The notes under the pieces are model-generated. The model saw only the letters and a program-made list of their open reading frames with translations, made no database searches and was not told the DNA's origin. This document shows positions 48,673 to 59,306 of a stretch of 64,000 bases of DNA, one piece after another. The position numbers and the translations under genes were made by a program. The stretch spans positions 58,610,001 to 58,674,000 of the forward strand of contig OX031057.1 of the NCBI GenBank assembly GCA_943736015.1, written 5' to 3'. Source of the stretch: Tridacna crocea. Taxonomy: Eukaryota; Mollusca; Bivalvia; Cardiida; Cardiidae. Within the stretch, counting starts at the first letter, position 1. Every line of letters begins with the position of its first letter.

Positions 48673-48833
48673 TAGTGCTGGAAGTGTTTTCGCGTATACT
48701 GCTGCAAGTGCTTCCGCATATAGTGCTGCAAGTGTTTTCGCATGTAGTGCTGCAGTTCTTCTAGCATATAGTGCTGCAAGTGTTTTGGCATATACTGTTG
48801 CAAGTGTTTTCGCATGTAGTGCTGCAGGTGTTG
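48673..48833 (+). repeat. 24-bp tandem repeat, about seven units
   Basis: Unit near AGTGCTGCAAGTGTTTTCGC plus ATAT. Being a multiple of three it reads as repeats of SAASVFAY in a 91-codon ORF; this looks like a by-product of the unit length. Confidence 0.92.
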
Positions 48834-48954
48834 GTTACAAGACTGTATTTGAAGTGTTACAAGGTCGACGCCGTTATTTCTCAGTTTATTACCCTTTCTC
48901 CTGCAAAACTAAAATGACATTTTCATTTCGATAGTACAAACCCAAATACTGCTA

Positions 48955-49058
48955 TTGCAAAAATATGTTTTAGGGGAAAGTGTCTCCTTTACCGGACAGT
49001 GTAGATCCAAGAGCAGACCGTGCAGTCAGTGAGTGGCGCTTAGCCGCCTTAGGGTCAA
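48955..49058 (-). repeat. C-family fragment
   Basis: CTTTACCGGACAGTGTAGAT, and GAGTGGCGCTTAGCCGCCTT; the hairpin right arm is missing. Confidence 0.6.
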
Positions 49059-49062
49059 TATA

Positions 49063-49325
49063 TGGCCTGCAACACGTGAAAAGGGGTTTTCGGACATTTG
49101 CTTAGTGTCGTCTGGGATTAGCCTGTGCACTTCGCGCAGGCTAATCCGAGACAACACTTTTCGTTTTTATGCAATTTTCTGTTTTGCATAAGACTACTGT
49201 AGCACAAAATCTAGAGTATTCGTAACGTGCCGTTCCGGATTAGCCTGCGCGGACTCTGCAGGCTGATCCGAGACGACACATTACGCAAATGTCCGAATGC
49301 CCCTTTTTTTATGCTGCAAACCATA
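49063..49325. mobile_element. B-family MITE, full length
   Basis: GGCCTGCAACACGTGAAAAG to TATGCTGCAAACCATA; both hairpins well preserved. Confidence 0.88.
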
Positions 49326-49567
49326 CTGTAGTAAGCACATTAGAACACACTTAGATAAGATATAATATGACTCCAGTCCTAACCCCTGTCCTTTTCACAC
49401 TAGATCACATTTCGGTGAAGAATCCAGTTTCTGTCACTCGTACCGTCTCGTTTTCACCTTCCTAACACCTGTGGACAAGTTACGGACACCGTTCGGTCAG
49501 GTTTATATTTTTTTTTCAACCCTTTTTATTTGTATACAACAAATATCTTAACATTGTTTTGTAATTG

Positions 49568-49790
49568 AGCCATGTTCCGACAAAAGGAAGCTTAATGCAT
49601 CTCCTTGATTCACGGTACCAAGCAAGCCAGCGCATCCGTATGGATCTATAATAGCTACTTTTTAACAACCGACATAATCGTGAGGTAGACTGGTCCTTAG
49701 ACATATAGAGCACTGCGCAGGCTGACCTGGGTCGAAACTTTTCGCAGATGCACTAAGCCCTCTTTCCATAGAGCATGACGTAATTATATA
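49568..49790. mobile_element. E-family element
   Basis: GAGCCATGTTCCGACAAAAG to CTCTTTCCATAGAGCATG. AACCGACATAATCGTGAGGT gives the unoccupied version of the site hit by PB-A at 55166. The first hairpin arm is deleted. Confidence 0.78.
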
Positions 49791-50202
49791 TGTGGTTATT
49801 TTTTTTTTTTATTTCAATACGTGTGTGTAATGATTCGCTTTGATTCCATTTGCCCGCAGTAAAACACCGTTTTAAACATTATTCCAGTTAGACTGCAGCA
49901 GCCGGGGCACGCATTCAGACTTTCAGACTTTCTAGGTACCAGTGCTTTGCACGATATTCTCTGTCTCCGACTTTCTCTTGTAACGGTACAGTGAGAAGAA
50001 TGAATCCTGTCACAATGGGCATCATTTGTAAGTCGGAAAGAATCTGGGAAGGGGATCGAACACGCGATAGCTTATCTAATAAACTATTTAATACAGTATC
50101 ATAGAAAGAGGGCAACAAAGACTACAGGCACTATATTTGACGTCAGATGCCGTAGTCTGTTTTCTGTATGATGACCGATAAACATAGTGAATATTGTAAG
50201 GT

Positions 50203-50244
50203 CAGAACATGAATGAATGAATGAATTAATTAATTAATTAATTA

Positions 50245-50276
<32 letters not shown>

Positions 50277-50282
50277 GTCTAT
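50203..50282. repeat. compound tetranucleotide microsatellite
   Basis: (ATGA)n, then (ATTA)n, then (TCTA)n in succession. Confidence 0.95.
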
Positions 50283-50299
50283 TACAACACACATATATA

Positions 50300-50960
50300 A
50301 GATCGGAGTGTCAGTTACTGCATTGGTTGCCATGATATACGTGTGCGAAAATGCATGGAGAAGCCGTCGATTTCATGGGCACCACTGATCGAGACCACCA
50401 TCGATATTGTTCGTGTATACATATTCGAACTGGATCTTCGAGAACGTCACGTGATAACATTGCATCTCGTTAGTGCTATGAAGTAGTAGGCAGAACTATT
50501 GTTTACAAACTCCCACATTATGCCATTGGAGAGTAAAGATTGCTCATTCCGAACTTGTTTTCTTATTTAGATGTAGTGAACTCTTCCTGTATTGATAATA
50601 AATGCGGATAAGCGATTGTCAGCCTGGGTCGTTGTTTCTGTCTACGACGTCGATAAACTTATGTTTTTCAAGCCTAGAATGGGTACAAAAGGTTCAAGTG
50701 AATGAAGGATTTGTTTCAATGCTTTGAATGATCTCGTTGTGTGTACGTCACTAACACGTCACTGCGGACATTTACGACTAAAAGTCGGCTAATCGTCGGC
50801 GATCATCGATGTAAACAAACTGATAATACGGCATGGTAGGGTCCGTTCTAGTTTCAATTTTTTTTTTTTCCGTCATTGACAGGAACTTTTGCGAACTGCA
50901 CCTTTACATATCGTGAAAGTCATAATAATCGCCATGTTTTTACATGGTAAAAATGAAATG
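50300..50960. other. unique block upstream of Lhx3/4
   Basis: Repeat-free, GC-richer than average; ACGTCACGTGATAACATTGC and GGCGATCATCGATGTAAACA noted. Possible regulatory DNA; no gene seen. Confidence 0.22.
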
Positions 50961-51084
50961 CACATTTATGTTATAAACAGTTTATTTATTCAGTTGGAGG
51001 CTTCTGAGACTTAAAATAGACATAAGAAAAAAATAAATGTTCTTCCGAGTTCTAATCTGAAAAAAAATTATCTTCGAGTTAAAA

Positions 51085-51240
51085 AGTCTAAAATAAAGTG
51101 GGCAAGAATTTATGGCCAGAATAGGAGTACAGTTTACAAAACAAACCCACGACGAATTTGAATCCAGTGCAATTTGGTAACTTGCGTTTTCTCCTTTTCT
51201 CAATGTGCTTTTCATGAGTCTTCTTTTTAGGTCCTTACAA
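51085..51240 (+). mobile_element. PB-A remnant
   Basis: GCGTTTTCTCCTTTTCTCAA, CATGAGTCTTCTTTTTAGG; left side lost. Confidence 0.5.
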
Positions 51241-51413
51241 CTATAATATTATATTGTTGAAATATGTTAAAAGCTGTAATTTTCTTTTTTAAATGTCTAA
51301 ACGTAGCTCATCTTTGTGTATGTTTGTTTCCACATGTAGTTTTTGTATCATGGGCCGGTGGCCTTATTACTTATAATAAAAATCATTGTCATTGTCATTG
51401 TCATTGTCATTAA
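51241..51413 (+). mobile_element. probable LINE 3' tail
   Basis: CATGGGCCGGTGGCCTTATT, then AATAAAAATCATTGTCATTG, four CATTGT-type units. Typical end of a non-LTR element. Confidence 0.5.
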
Positions 51414-51464
51414 GATTTGAAGCCTTGCAGCGGAACCAAAGTTATAATTTTGTACAGTGTGAAA

Positions 51465-51547
51465 ATGAGTAAACGAAAACAGTTGACGATTAATGACTGC
51501 ATGAAGGAAAGCATGGCCCAACGATTTGAACGAATGTCTAAAAGGAG
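51465..51547 (+). CDS. candidate 5' coding exon, MSKRKQLTIND...
   Basis: ATG opens 27 codons, MSKRKQLTINDCMKESMAQ onward, ending AGGAG/GTGAGTG, a near-perfect donor. The basic MSKRKQ start recalls proteins related to hAT-type transposases, but that is only an impression. It starts about 50 bases after a LINE-like tail at 51210-51413. No continuing exon was identified. Confidence 0.22.
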
Positions 51548-51680
51548 GTGAGTGCATAGATAAATAAATCAACTGATCAATTCATTAATCAATTAATTTG
51601 TTATTAATCAATTGATCAATTATTTAAGGCAATAATCAATCAATTAATAGCACAGAAAATGCCAGAGAGAAAACCATACA

Positions 51681-51878
51681 CCTAACGCTTTACCACACGA
51701 CAAATTGAAAGACTTGCCCAAAATCAAGCATTTGCGGACATGCAATTGAATTTGGTGAAACTTATGGTATATTTCTTTAAAACTGTATATGACATTGTGG
51801 GAATAGGAGAAAATGCTGGCTATCAAGGCCTTCTTCCCAAGAATCAATAGAAGCCTTAACTGTGTAGTAAAGGGTTAA
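51681..51878 (+). mobile_element. PB-A MITE, right arm lost
   Basis: CTAACGCTTTACCACACGAC to TGTAGTAAAGGGTTAA. The hairpin jumps from GCTGGC to AAGGCCTTCTTCCC. Its TTAA is shared with the next copy. Confidence 0.85.
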
Positions 51879-52106
51879 CTCCTTACCAGACGACGAAATC
51901 CCAGACTTGTTCAAAATTAATACATTTGCAGACAGCATTTAAAGGGTCGCTGAAATGGTAAACTTTCTATTTTATAAGGTTGATAGCATGGTTGAACGAG
52001 TAGATAATTGTGATTACTAACACTTTCTCCTTTTACAACGATGTTTTCCTAAGCGTCCTTCATCAGGGTCGTGAGTATTAGGCATTGTTTTGTGTTGGAG
52101 TAAGTA
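51875..52106 (+). mobile_element. PB-A MITE, diverged, abutting
   Basis: TTAACTCCTTACCAGACGAC start; ACTTTCTCCTTTTACAACG arm; TTTTGTGTTGGAGTAA end. Confidence 0.8.
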
Positions 52107-52159
52107 GTATACATTCACGAATCTAAATGTCTGTCGGACAAAACTATTGTAATTTTCTT

Positions 52160-52356
52160 ATTAAATGGTGAAATTTTAGACTTATTCAAATTGAAAGCCT
52201 TTGCAAAACAACATATTAAAGGCAGCTGAATTGTGTGTGAAAGTATATAAAACCTTGTGGGAAAAGGAGAAAATGGTTACCAGCATTTCTCCTTTTCCAA
52301 CAAGGTTTTCAAAAGGCTATCAAATTTTCATTCAGGGCATTGAAACTTGGAATCGC
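52160..52356 (+). mobile_element. PB-A MITE, ends lost
   Basis: AAATTTTAGACTTATTCAAA start; hairpin 52249-52310 with paired change AACCTTG/CAAGGTT and tip shortened. Confidence 0.82.
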
Positions 52357-52774
52357 TACGAGGTGAACCAAGCACCATGGCAACGAGTTGAACCAAGCAC
52401 CATGTGCGTATTTATTAATGATATAACGCGAAATGTCTTGCAGATATCATAATAATTAAATAGAATAGAAAATATTTTTAGTGACAAAAGTAAGAGTCAA
52501 TTTCCAAATAGTCATTACTGGATGCGATATTGTACACCAACAGTGTGACTTTTTGAAAAGTCTATGGCATAAAAGCAGCTCTTTTCTTTGATTCGTCTTT
52601 ACCAATTATTTATATGCTTTTTTGCACAAGTTGTGTCAAGTTACAACGTGTCATTATTTGCACCATTTGAAAAAAAAAGGGGTTTTTTTTTTTTACACGA
52701 AATCAGATTTTAAGATGGTCTCTGGGTTCAATAAAGAAAGCATTCGGTTACAAAGATTTAGGATTTTTGTTGCA

Positions 52775-52998
52775 ATGGTAAACCAAAATTAAGTTTTGTC
52801 CATACGACAAAACTTCTGGTTATTTGCACATTGAAAGTGTTTGCAGAAAATAAAAAAATTGAGCTTTATCACATAATGGGGTTCGTTATTTAGAGAGCTG
52901 TAAAAATTGTGGGAAAAAGAGAAAATGGTAGTTACCACCATTTTTCCCACAATATTTTCAAACAGCCTTTGTTGAAGCACCAGATTGATTGGTAAAGA
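52775..52998 (+). mobile_element. PB-A MITE, diverged
   Basis: GTTTGCAGAAAATAAAAAAA flank, AAAATGGTAGTTACCACCAT tip with paired C/G swap, right end GATTGGTAAAG. Confidence 0.78.
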
Positions 52999-53267
52999 AT
53001 ATAATTATCAAGTTGCACACCGTTATAAGAACCACTTTTGTAATAAAACGGAAATTTGTAATAAAATTTTCATCCACATGAAACGGCCTTTTGAAGTGAA
53101 ATTCCCAATTGCGAATATTTGCCATCTTTCATGGCGTTTCTGTAAAGTTTTGGATAAAAATCATCCATATATATCCATATTCTAGGCAACTCCTGATCCG
53201 CCAGATTTCTGAATTGCAATCAGGAAATACGTCTTCACACTTCAAGAAAGGTGCTCTCTATACAGAT

Positions 53268-53344
53268 GGTAAGGCTTACTGTAAAAACCTCGTAACTACA
53301 AGGTTTACTCGTAGTTACAAGGTTTTTGAAGTAAACCGACGATT
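53268..53344. repeat. F-family palindrome, diverged
   Basis: AAAAACCTCGTAACTACAAG and CGTAGTTACAAGGTTTTTGA; right end GTAAACCGACGAT. Confidence 0.82.
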
Positions 53345-53559
53345 TGTTGTCAGCTAGAATATTGGTGTGAGGAGGGGGAGGGGAGGGTGTTCAGATGGCA
53401 ATTTTAGTATTCACCTTTAGTCATTCTCTTTTTTCTAAACCTGCCTACAACAAACAAACATGTCTTCGCTGGAATAACAGATTGATGTTTTAAAGGTCAA
53501 ACACTGGATAGCAATAATCATTACTTTAACACTCCATGTTTGCCGACAAAATCTAACTC

Positions 53560-53840
53560 CTAAAATGAAGAAAATGAAATACGAGGAGAAAAACAACCTT
53601 TGGAACAATCCAATTCTAATACTGACATTATGTTCCGAGATGTTGCGATAAGTCCGGCCTTATCGCCGTATATCACCGAGTCGATACCGTGGACAGCCGG
53701 TGTTTTACGGTCTTATCAGGAATGATCGGGAACTGTCAATATATCACTCAAGCGTAATGTCACCGGACAGATACCGGCCTTCTTCCCCTCTTACCTGTGA
53801 TTTACATCCCAATCAATATGGAAAAAGATAGGAGAAATCT
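53560..53840. promoter_or_regulatory. unique GC-richer block with GATA-type sites
   Basis: CCGGCCTTATCGCCGTATAT, ACGGTCTTATCAGGAATGAT: several TTATC/GATA words within 100 bases, no repeat match. A strong minus-strand donor ACAG/GTAAGA is at 53795 but the frame before it is closed. Confidence 0.22.
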
Positions 53841-53874
53841 AAAACCCTTCGATCTTTTAATATATAAAATGTAT

Positions 53875-53940
53875 TGAGCCATGCTCTGTAAAAAGGTGGC
53901 GTAATGAAAGGGTCAGCTTTTGCGGAATGTGCTGGCTGAC
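53875..53940. mobile_element. E-family fragment fused to D
   Basis: TGAGCCATGCTCTGTAAAAA, then TGTGCTGGCTGACCAGGG. Confidence 0.6.
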
Positions 53941-54145
53941 CAGGGTCCACATTCACTAACCATTCTTTTAAAGATCATTCTTAGTCTTATTCTTTAAATT
54001 TTTTGTCAATGTGGAAGAAACAGAACTTCTGATTGGCTAAACCAAACGGTTTAGCCAATCAGAAGTTCTGTTACTTTCACGGTTAGAAAATCTTGAAGAA
54101 CAAGACAAAGAATGCTGGTAAGAATGGCTTGTGAATACGGACCCT
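53941..54145. mobile_element. D-family foldback
   Basis: GGTCCACATTCACTAACC to TGTGAATACGGACCC. Stem ACAGAACTTCTGATTGGC with GAAGTTCTGT on the other arm, a paired change from ACACAACTTC. Confidence 0.9.
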
Positions 54146-54399
54146 GAGCCGAAACGTCTTAGAGATCCACAAATCTATGATAATTTGCTATCATGATGCA
54201 TTCTACCTTTTCGTAAGTAAAAATTTTTACTCTCTTATTAATCTTCGTTTGCTTGCAAAAAGAAACCGATTTTTAAAAAAAAAAACCTTTTAACTCTTAC
54301 AAAAAGAAAAAACGCAAAGGCAATAGGTTTTTGAAAATACTCTCTGTGGAAAAGGGGAAGTAGGCTTTTGAAATACCGTTGATTCGAGAGATTTTCAGA

Positions 54400-54575
54400 A
54401 CGTTTGGGAAGTCGGATTTCTAAAAGCAGAGAAGAAAAAGAGAAAGTGTTTGTTTCAAGACCTTTCTCCTTTTCACACCCAAATCGATCATTTTATTCAC
54501 AAAATTACGGAAACTTTAGGCTACTAATGCTTTCGTTACAGACTACTCTAAGATGTTGTCGTCTGATCAACACTT
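54400..54575. mobile_element. PB-A-related remnant
   Basis: GAAGAAAAAGAGAAAGTGTT and GACCTTTCTCCTTTTCACAC; poorly preserved. Confidence 0.4.
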
Positions 54576-54816
54576 AGGCCTTTACTACACAATCCCGAGG
54601 CAGTACACGAATCTGACATAAAATAAGCTTTAGAATGAAATGTACATGTAGTAGAAAAAGAAGAGATCGTCGTCAACTAGCATTTCTTTCTTTTTCCACA
54701 TTTTTTTCTACCCTTTCCGCCAAAAATCTTAAAACTTTAGACACAATCTAAATTGCCGCGTACAAGTGCTTTCGATTTGGACAAAGTCTAAGACTCTGTC
54801 GTGTGAAGAAAAGTTA
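54576..54816 (-). mobile_element. PB-A MITE, diverged
   Basis: CTTTACTACACAATCCCGAG start, ACTAGCATTTCTTTCTTTTT arm, GTGCTTTCGATTTGGAC and AAAAGTTAA end. Confidence 0.7.
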
Positions 54817-55059
54817 AAAGGCCAGCCAGCAAAACAGTACATTGACTTTTGTTTATTCTGTCAGACACACAGACACTAAACGTCAAATTTGATGGCTTTT
54901 TTTTTGTCTGAGCATCTGTCCAAATAAAGAACAATAAAGATCAAATAACAGAGTATACGTCTAGTTCATTCTGATCTTGACCCTAACTTTTTGCAAAAGT
55001 TCATTTCTTCCCGTAATGGATGATGCAAGAAAAAAATATAACATTCCATTGATAAAATG

Positions 55060-55530
55060 CGCCATGTTCTGCCAAAAAGGGGCTTAAGGCATTCACGTGT
55101 TCCATTATATCAGGCAAGTATCCATATAATTTGGAACCATAAAATCCATTTTATCTACCAACGGATTAACTATGTACCACACAATACCGACTTTTGACGA
55201 CCCTTTGAAAACATTGTGGGAAAAGAAGAAAATGCTGGTAACCAGCATTTTCTCCTTTTCCAACAATGTTTTCTACCTTTTTCCAAATCAATATTCAATT
55301 TTTGATTCACATTTATTTTGTCGTCTACAAATGCTCTCAATTTGGACAAGTGCAAAGTTTCGTCGTTTGGTAAAGAGTTAAGTCATGGCGCATACTGGTC
55401 CTCTTACATGCAGAAAATTAACCATTAGCAAAAGGCTTCGACTCAGGTCAGCCTGCGCAATCCGCGCAGGCTGACCTGGGTCGAAACTTTTTGCTGTGGC
55501 ATTAAGCACCCTTTTTCACAGAGCACGGTT
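55060..55530. mobile_element. E-family element interrupted by PB-A
   Basis: GCGCCATGTTCTGCCAAAAA, AAATCCATTTTATCTACCAA, break at 55166-55381, then GCGCATACTGGTCCTCTTAC, perfect hairpin GGTCAGCCTGCGCAATCCGC, and GGCATTAAGCACCC end. Confidence 0.88.
55166..55381 (-). mobile_element. PB-A MITE inserted in an E element
   Basis: TTAACTATGTACCACACA to GTTTGGTAAAGAGTTAA; flanked on both sides by E sequence, so the TTAA pair is a target duplication. Confidence 0.92.
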
Positions 55531-55928
55531 AAATGATTAGACAGCCAGGATAGTAAAGGGTCACTCAATGATGAACACCCATCTTCGCTGGAGACATCAG
55601 TTTTGTATATGAAAGCCATAAAATTTCCATAAAACAGTTTTGCACGGGGAAATAAAATATAGTGAGGAAAACCCATCGTAAACAACACGATATGAAACTG
55701 TCATCTTTAAACTATCCGCTGATTAATGGCAAAAATATAGTCAGCGTTTATATTTCTCGACGGATCGATACTCAATCTGTACCAACGGTTGTATGTTCTT
55801 CTATAATTCTATGCAGGAAAACATCTATCGATTACACAGGATTATGTGAACTTATTTGAACGAATATCTTGAAATATCGTGAAAAAAAAAGACACGAGTC
55901 GCGCTCTGTGAAAGGGGGTTTTAGTGCA

Positions 55929-55931
55929 TCT

Positions 55932-55951
<20 letters not shown>
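55929..55951. repeat. (GA)n microsatellite
   Basis: About 11 GA units, followed by A-rich sequence and an E-like hairpin remnant GGTCAGCCTCTGCAGTCCG. Confidence 0.9.
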
Positions 55952-55963
<12 letters not shown>

Positions 55964-56039
55964 AAAGTATCGCCGCAGGTCAGCCTCTGCAGTCCGCCAA
56001 GCTGACCGTTGTCAATTATTTTTGCTTTTGATCTATTTA

Positions 56040-56300
56040 TACTCCCCCCCAACGAAGTGAACGGGGGTATACTGGAATCACCATGTCTGTCTGTCCGTCC
56101 GTCTGTCCGTAGACACAGATTTTTCCAGACCAATACTCCAAGAGTTTTTCACGTACTGAACTCAAATTTACACACAGTGAAGCACATCTCCCTTGAACTT
56201 TTTGCAGCTCTTACTTTTGTACTAAACCATTCTGCATATTGTGACAGAGACCTGTTTTTGTGGCATTGAGCTGGTAGGGGTATAATCACGTTTAATGATA
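56040..56300 (+). mobile_element. dispersed repeat with CCCCCC/GGGGGTATA start
   Basis: GAACGGGGGTATACTGGAAT, CATGTCTGTCTGTCCGTCCG and a long T-poor body. The C-run, GGGGGTATA, TCTGTCCGTC arrangement recurs in mollusc repeats as I recall. Single copy here, so boundaries are uncertain. Confidence 0.45.
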
Positions 56301-56466
56301 GCTCTTTTTCCTACATGTTTGCTATTCGACAGTTTTCTAGATACCAGTCTATCTCATGATTTATTCGGATGTTTGAGAAAACGGATTCTATGGAACAATA
56401 ACTATGTGACCATCTGCTGCATTTACTGCATCGCGTAGATGCATCAAACTCCGCTTTCACCAAAGT

Positions 56467-56667
56467 CCCGGGCTCGTATTCACCAACCATTCTTAAGAAC
56501 GTTCTTTGTCTTATTCACCAGAATTTTCTACATTTCTAAGTAACACAACTTCTGATTGGCTAAACCATTCGGTTTAGCCAATGAGAAGTTGTGTTACTTA
56601 CAAATTAGAAATCCTTCGAGAAAAAGACTAAGAATATTTTCAAGAATGGTTCGTGAATACGAGTCCG
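56467..56667. mobile_element. D-family foldback
   Basis: GCTCGTATTCACCAACCATT to TGGTTCGTGAATACGAGTCC; stem ACACAACTTCTGATTGGC with one mismatch. Confidence 0.92.
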
Positions 56668-56754
56668 GCTCACTTTCTAGGTGTTTTTGGTATATATTTA
56701 CTTAGTCTCGATCCAGGCTGCAATTATGGAAAATATTTTCCAGGCATTTCACGA

Positions 56755-57300
56755 AATGCTGGAAAAATCAGGCATTACGTAAAATCTCAAAGTAAAACAG
56801 TCACTTCGCGAATTTCCTGATTTCCCTTCATAAATTTTCAACTTCACGAAAATCTAGATTCCTTTTTAGAAGTTCGTGAAATTCCTAGTTTCACGAATTG
56901 CCTGATTTCTTTTAGAATTTCATGAAATTCCCGGAGTCACGAATTTCCTGATTTCTTTTGGAATTTCCTGAAATTCCCAGTTTCACGAATTAGTTTAAAC
57001 ATATTTTATTGCCATAATTTGAAAGTACACACAATACATGTTAACAAATAATAATCATAAACGGCAAATGGGTTGAGCCACACTGAGTTCAAAAACTTAG
57101 TTACGGCCCTCCCCATAGATCATGAAATAACAATCTTTACTAAAGTTTCACGAATTGCCTGATTTCTTTTGGAATTTCATGAAATTCCTAATTTCACGAA
57201 TTTTCCGATTTTTTTTTTTTTTTTTTTTTTCCTGAAATTCCTATTTTCCCGAATTTCCTGAATTCGTTTGGAATTTTTTGAAATTCCTGGTTTCACAGAT
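56755..57300. repeat. minisatellite of about 45-50 bp units, interrupted
   Basis: Units of GTTTCACGAATTTCCTGATT, TCTTTTGGAATTTC and ATGAAATTCC. About 150 bases of unrelated sequence (56995-57142) interrupt the array; T22 at 57209 disrupts one unit. Confidence 0.88.
56995..57142 (-). mobile_element. probable LINE 3' tail inserted in the minisatellite
   Basis: Minus strand reads GTGTGGCTCAACCCATTTGC then ATTATGGCAATAAAATATG and GTTTAAAC. AGTTT on both sides may be the target duplication. Confidence 0.5.
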
Positions 57301-57339
57301 TTACTGTAATATATCCAGAAACGACTTTGGATTTACTTT

Positions 57340-57486
57340 TTTCCAATCGGCAAAATTTTGTACTCTACCATATTGAAAACGTTTGTAGACTACGAAATGA
57401 CTGTGTCTTATGTCGCATATACTATGTTCTCAAAAGCCTTTTCCCCCAGGGCCATGAAAACCAGGATTTGTGTGATAAAGTGTTAA
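57340..57486 (+). mobile_element. PB-A MITE without hairpin
   Basis: GGCAAAATTTTGTACTCTAC, ATTGAAAACGTTTGTAGACT, then straight to CTCAAAAGCCTTTTCCCCCA and TGTGATAAAGTGTTAA. Confidence 0.72.
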
Positions 57487-57665
57487 TGCAGTTGGAGGAA
57501 ATACGCCATTTAAGTCTGATTTGGTTGTTTCGTGCCTTTGATGTTTCATACCATTGTCCTTTCGCGCTGAGTAGGTCGTTCCTCGTGTGAAAAACCATGT
57601 ACCGTACACTGTTGATGTTTTCATATGTTTTTTGTAAAAATTCGGACAATGTCAAATGATTTTTG

Positions 57666-57930
57666 AGCCATGCTCCGTGAAAAAAGGCCTAACATGATTC
57701 ATCTGAAAAAAAAAAATATCGGAACTTGATCGATATTTTTTTGCAAAATGTAATTTTTTGTAGGTCTAAGGACATACATGTACTACCTTATGAGATAGTC
57801 GACCGCTGGACAAAATGGGTTTTATGGATTTATAATTATGATTATGAGGCGACTTATGAGTACTTAGTATAATGCATCATGGAGTTTCTCTGAGTCCCGT
57901 TTTCACACAGCAAGGCTCATTTGTTTACCC
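57666..57930. mobile_element. E-family element, diverged
   Basis: GAGCCATGCTCCGTGAAAAA to GTCCCGTTTTCACACAGCAA and GGCTC; middle GGACAAAATGGGTTTTATGG. Confidence 0.68.
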
Positions 57931-57959
57931 TATTAGGTTTTTTTATTGACTCACCATTT

Positions 57960-58780
57960 TGAATATCAATCAAAATGTTAGACCTGAAGTAATTTGAAAA
58001 AAATAAAATACTTATTAACTTATCAAAATGATTAAACTGATAAGGAATTGCGATTTTGTACAAAGTAGAAACTAGATTAAGAGGGCAATCATGACGCCGA
58101 AAAAAAATCTGTGTTTATAGGGTGTCCCTACCTTACCTAAAAAATGCTGTTGACCCTAAACTTTTTTAGGCTATAAACTCCAACCTTTTGTGCTGAAACG
58201 AAACAGCGTGGGTGGGAGGGATTTCGGGTAAGATCCGTCAATTTGCTCTCTAATAAACCTTACGGTCATTTTAACGTTCCTCTACACTTAACAAAGCCAT
58301 TTTATATCTCGGCGATCTTTCAACACTTTGTGAAATTCAAGTCCAATATGGAGACAATAGGCTTGGGTTTTCACCATAAATTTGTCCATAAAAGGGAGGT
58401 CTAAATAACTTCCACAGTAACTCTTTCGCATAAAAATGTAACCAGATGTTAGCTCGACGAAGCGTAATATGCGCGTGCGCTTTTATCACCATGGTGATTG
58501 TTTAAAACGTCATACTTGACTGGTTATATCGCCGGCGCACGTGCCTCAGTCAATAGTTTCTCAGGAACTTGTCAATTTGTTGCCGGAAAAAGGGTGGGTT
58601 TTTAGCATCAATCGAGATTCATGGCGACCCGGTTTTTTCCCTTCAGGAGTTCTGCTAATGGGAAATAAATAGTCTAAATAGGAGTTTTATGTGGCGACCT
58701 TGTCGTTTGAAGAAGTCGTATTAAAACTGGGTAATAAAACTGCATTTTGTTTAAACCTTTTGAACAGTGCCATTGGGGAA
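57960..58780. other. no feature recognised
   Basis: Unique sequence with a CpG-richer part at 58440-58570 (GCGTAATATGCGCGTGCGC; ATATCGCCGGCGCACGTGC). No coding signal seen. Confidence 0.35.
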
Positions 58781-58789
58781 AAACAGGCG

Positions 58790-58870
58790 CTTTTACGAAT
58801 GGCATAGATTAAGATCAGACTGCACAGAACGTGCAGTCTGATCTTTAATCTATACCGTTCGGTTGCTTTG
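58790..58870 (+). repeat. C-family hairpin
   Basis: GCATAGATTAAGATCAGACT and complement around ACAGAACGTG; near-perfect stem. Confidence 0.82.
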
Positions 58871-59306
58871 TCAATTTTATAAGTATGGTTAAAGTAAAAT
58901 CATTTAGTTGTGTGTTGAACCATCGACAGACATCAAGTCTATAAACTCGGTGCTGATAAAGTTTAACTGAATGATTGCTGTGTCGTCTATTTCTCCTTTG
59001 CAAATAGAAACAATACTCCTACAGACGCCTTCTTATATAACCAGCAACTGCCGGTAGCGCCATGATGATTTCTTTCGGTGCACCCAAGTGTCTAAAATCT
59101 TACTGTAATACATGTACATGTATATATATTTTGCTTTCAAAGAAATCGTATGCTACTGCATTATTTGCTTGAAATAAGTGACGTGTAACTAACCTTGTCA
59201 TAGCGTTAGAGCCAGGGTTGCAGGTAGGTTAAAAGGAATTCGTTGTTTTGCTGAGAGTTTTGTCAAAACACGCGGCTTGCAAGATAAAATATGGTTGTAA
59301 GCCACT

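Noticed and set aside
48659-48934. 91-codon ORF
   Set aside because: Open mainly because a 24-bp tandem repeat keeps the frame.
53780-53840. Strong donor ACAG/GTAAGA on the minus strand as an Lhx3/4 first exon
   Set aside because: In the phase required by exon 2 a stop codon (TAA) lies two codons before the donor, so it cannot be the coding exon.
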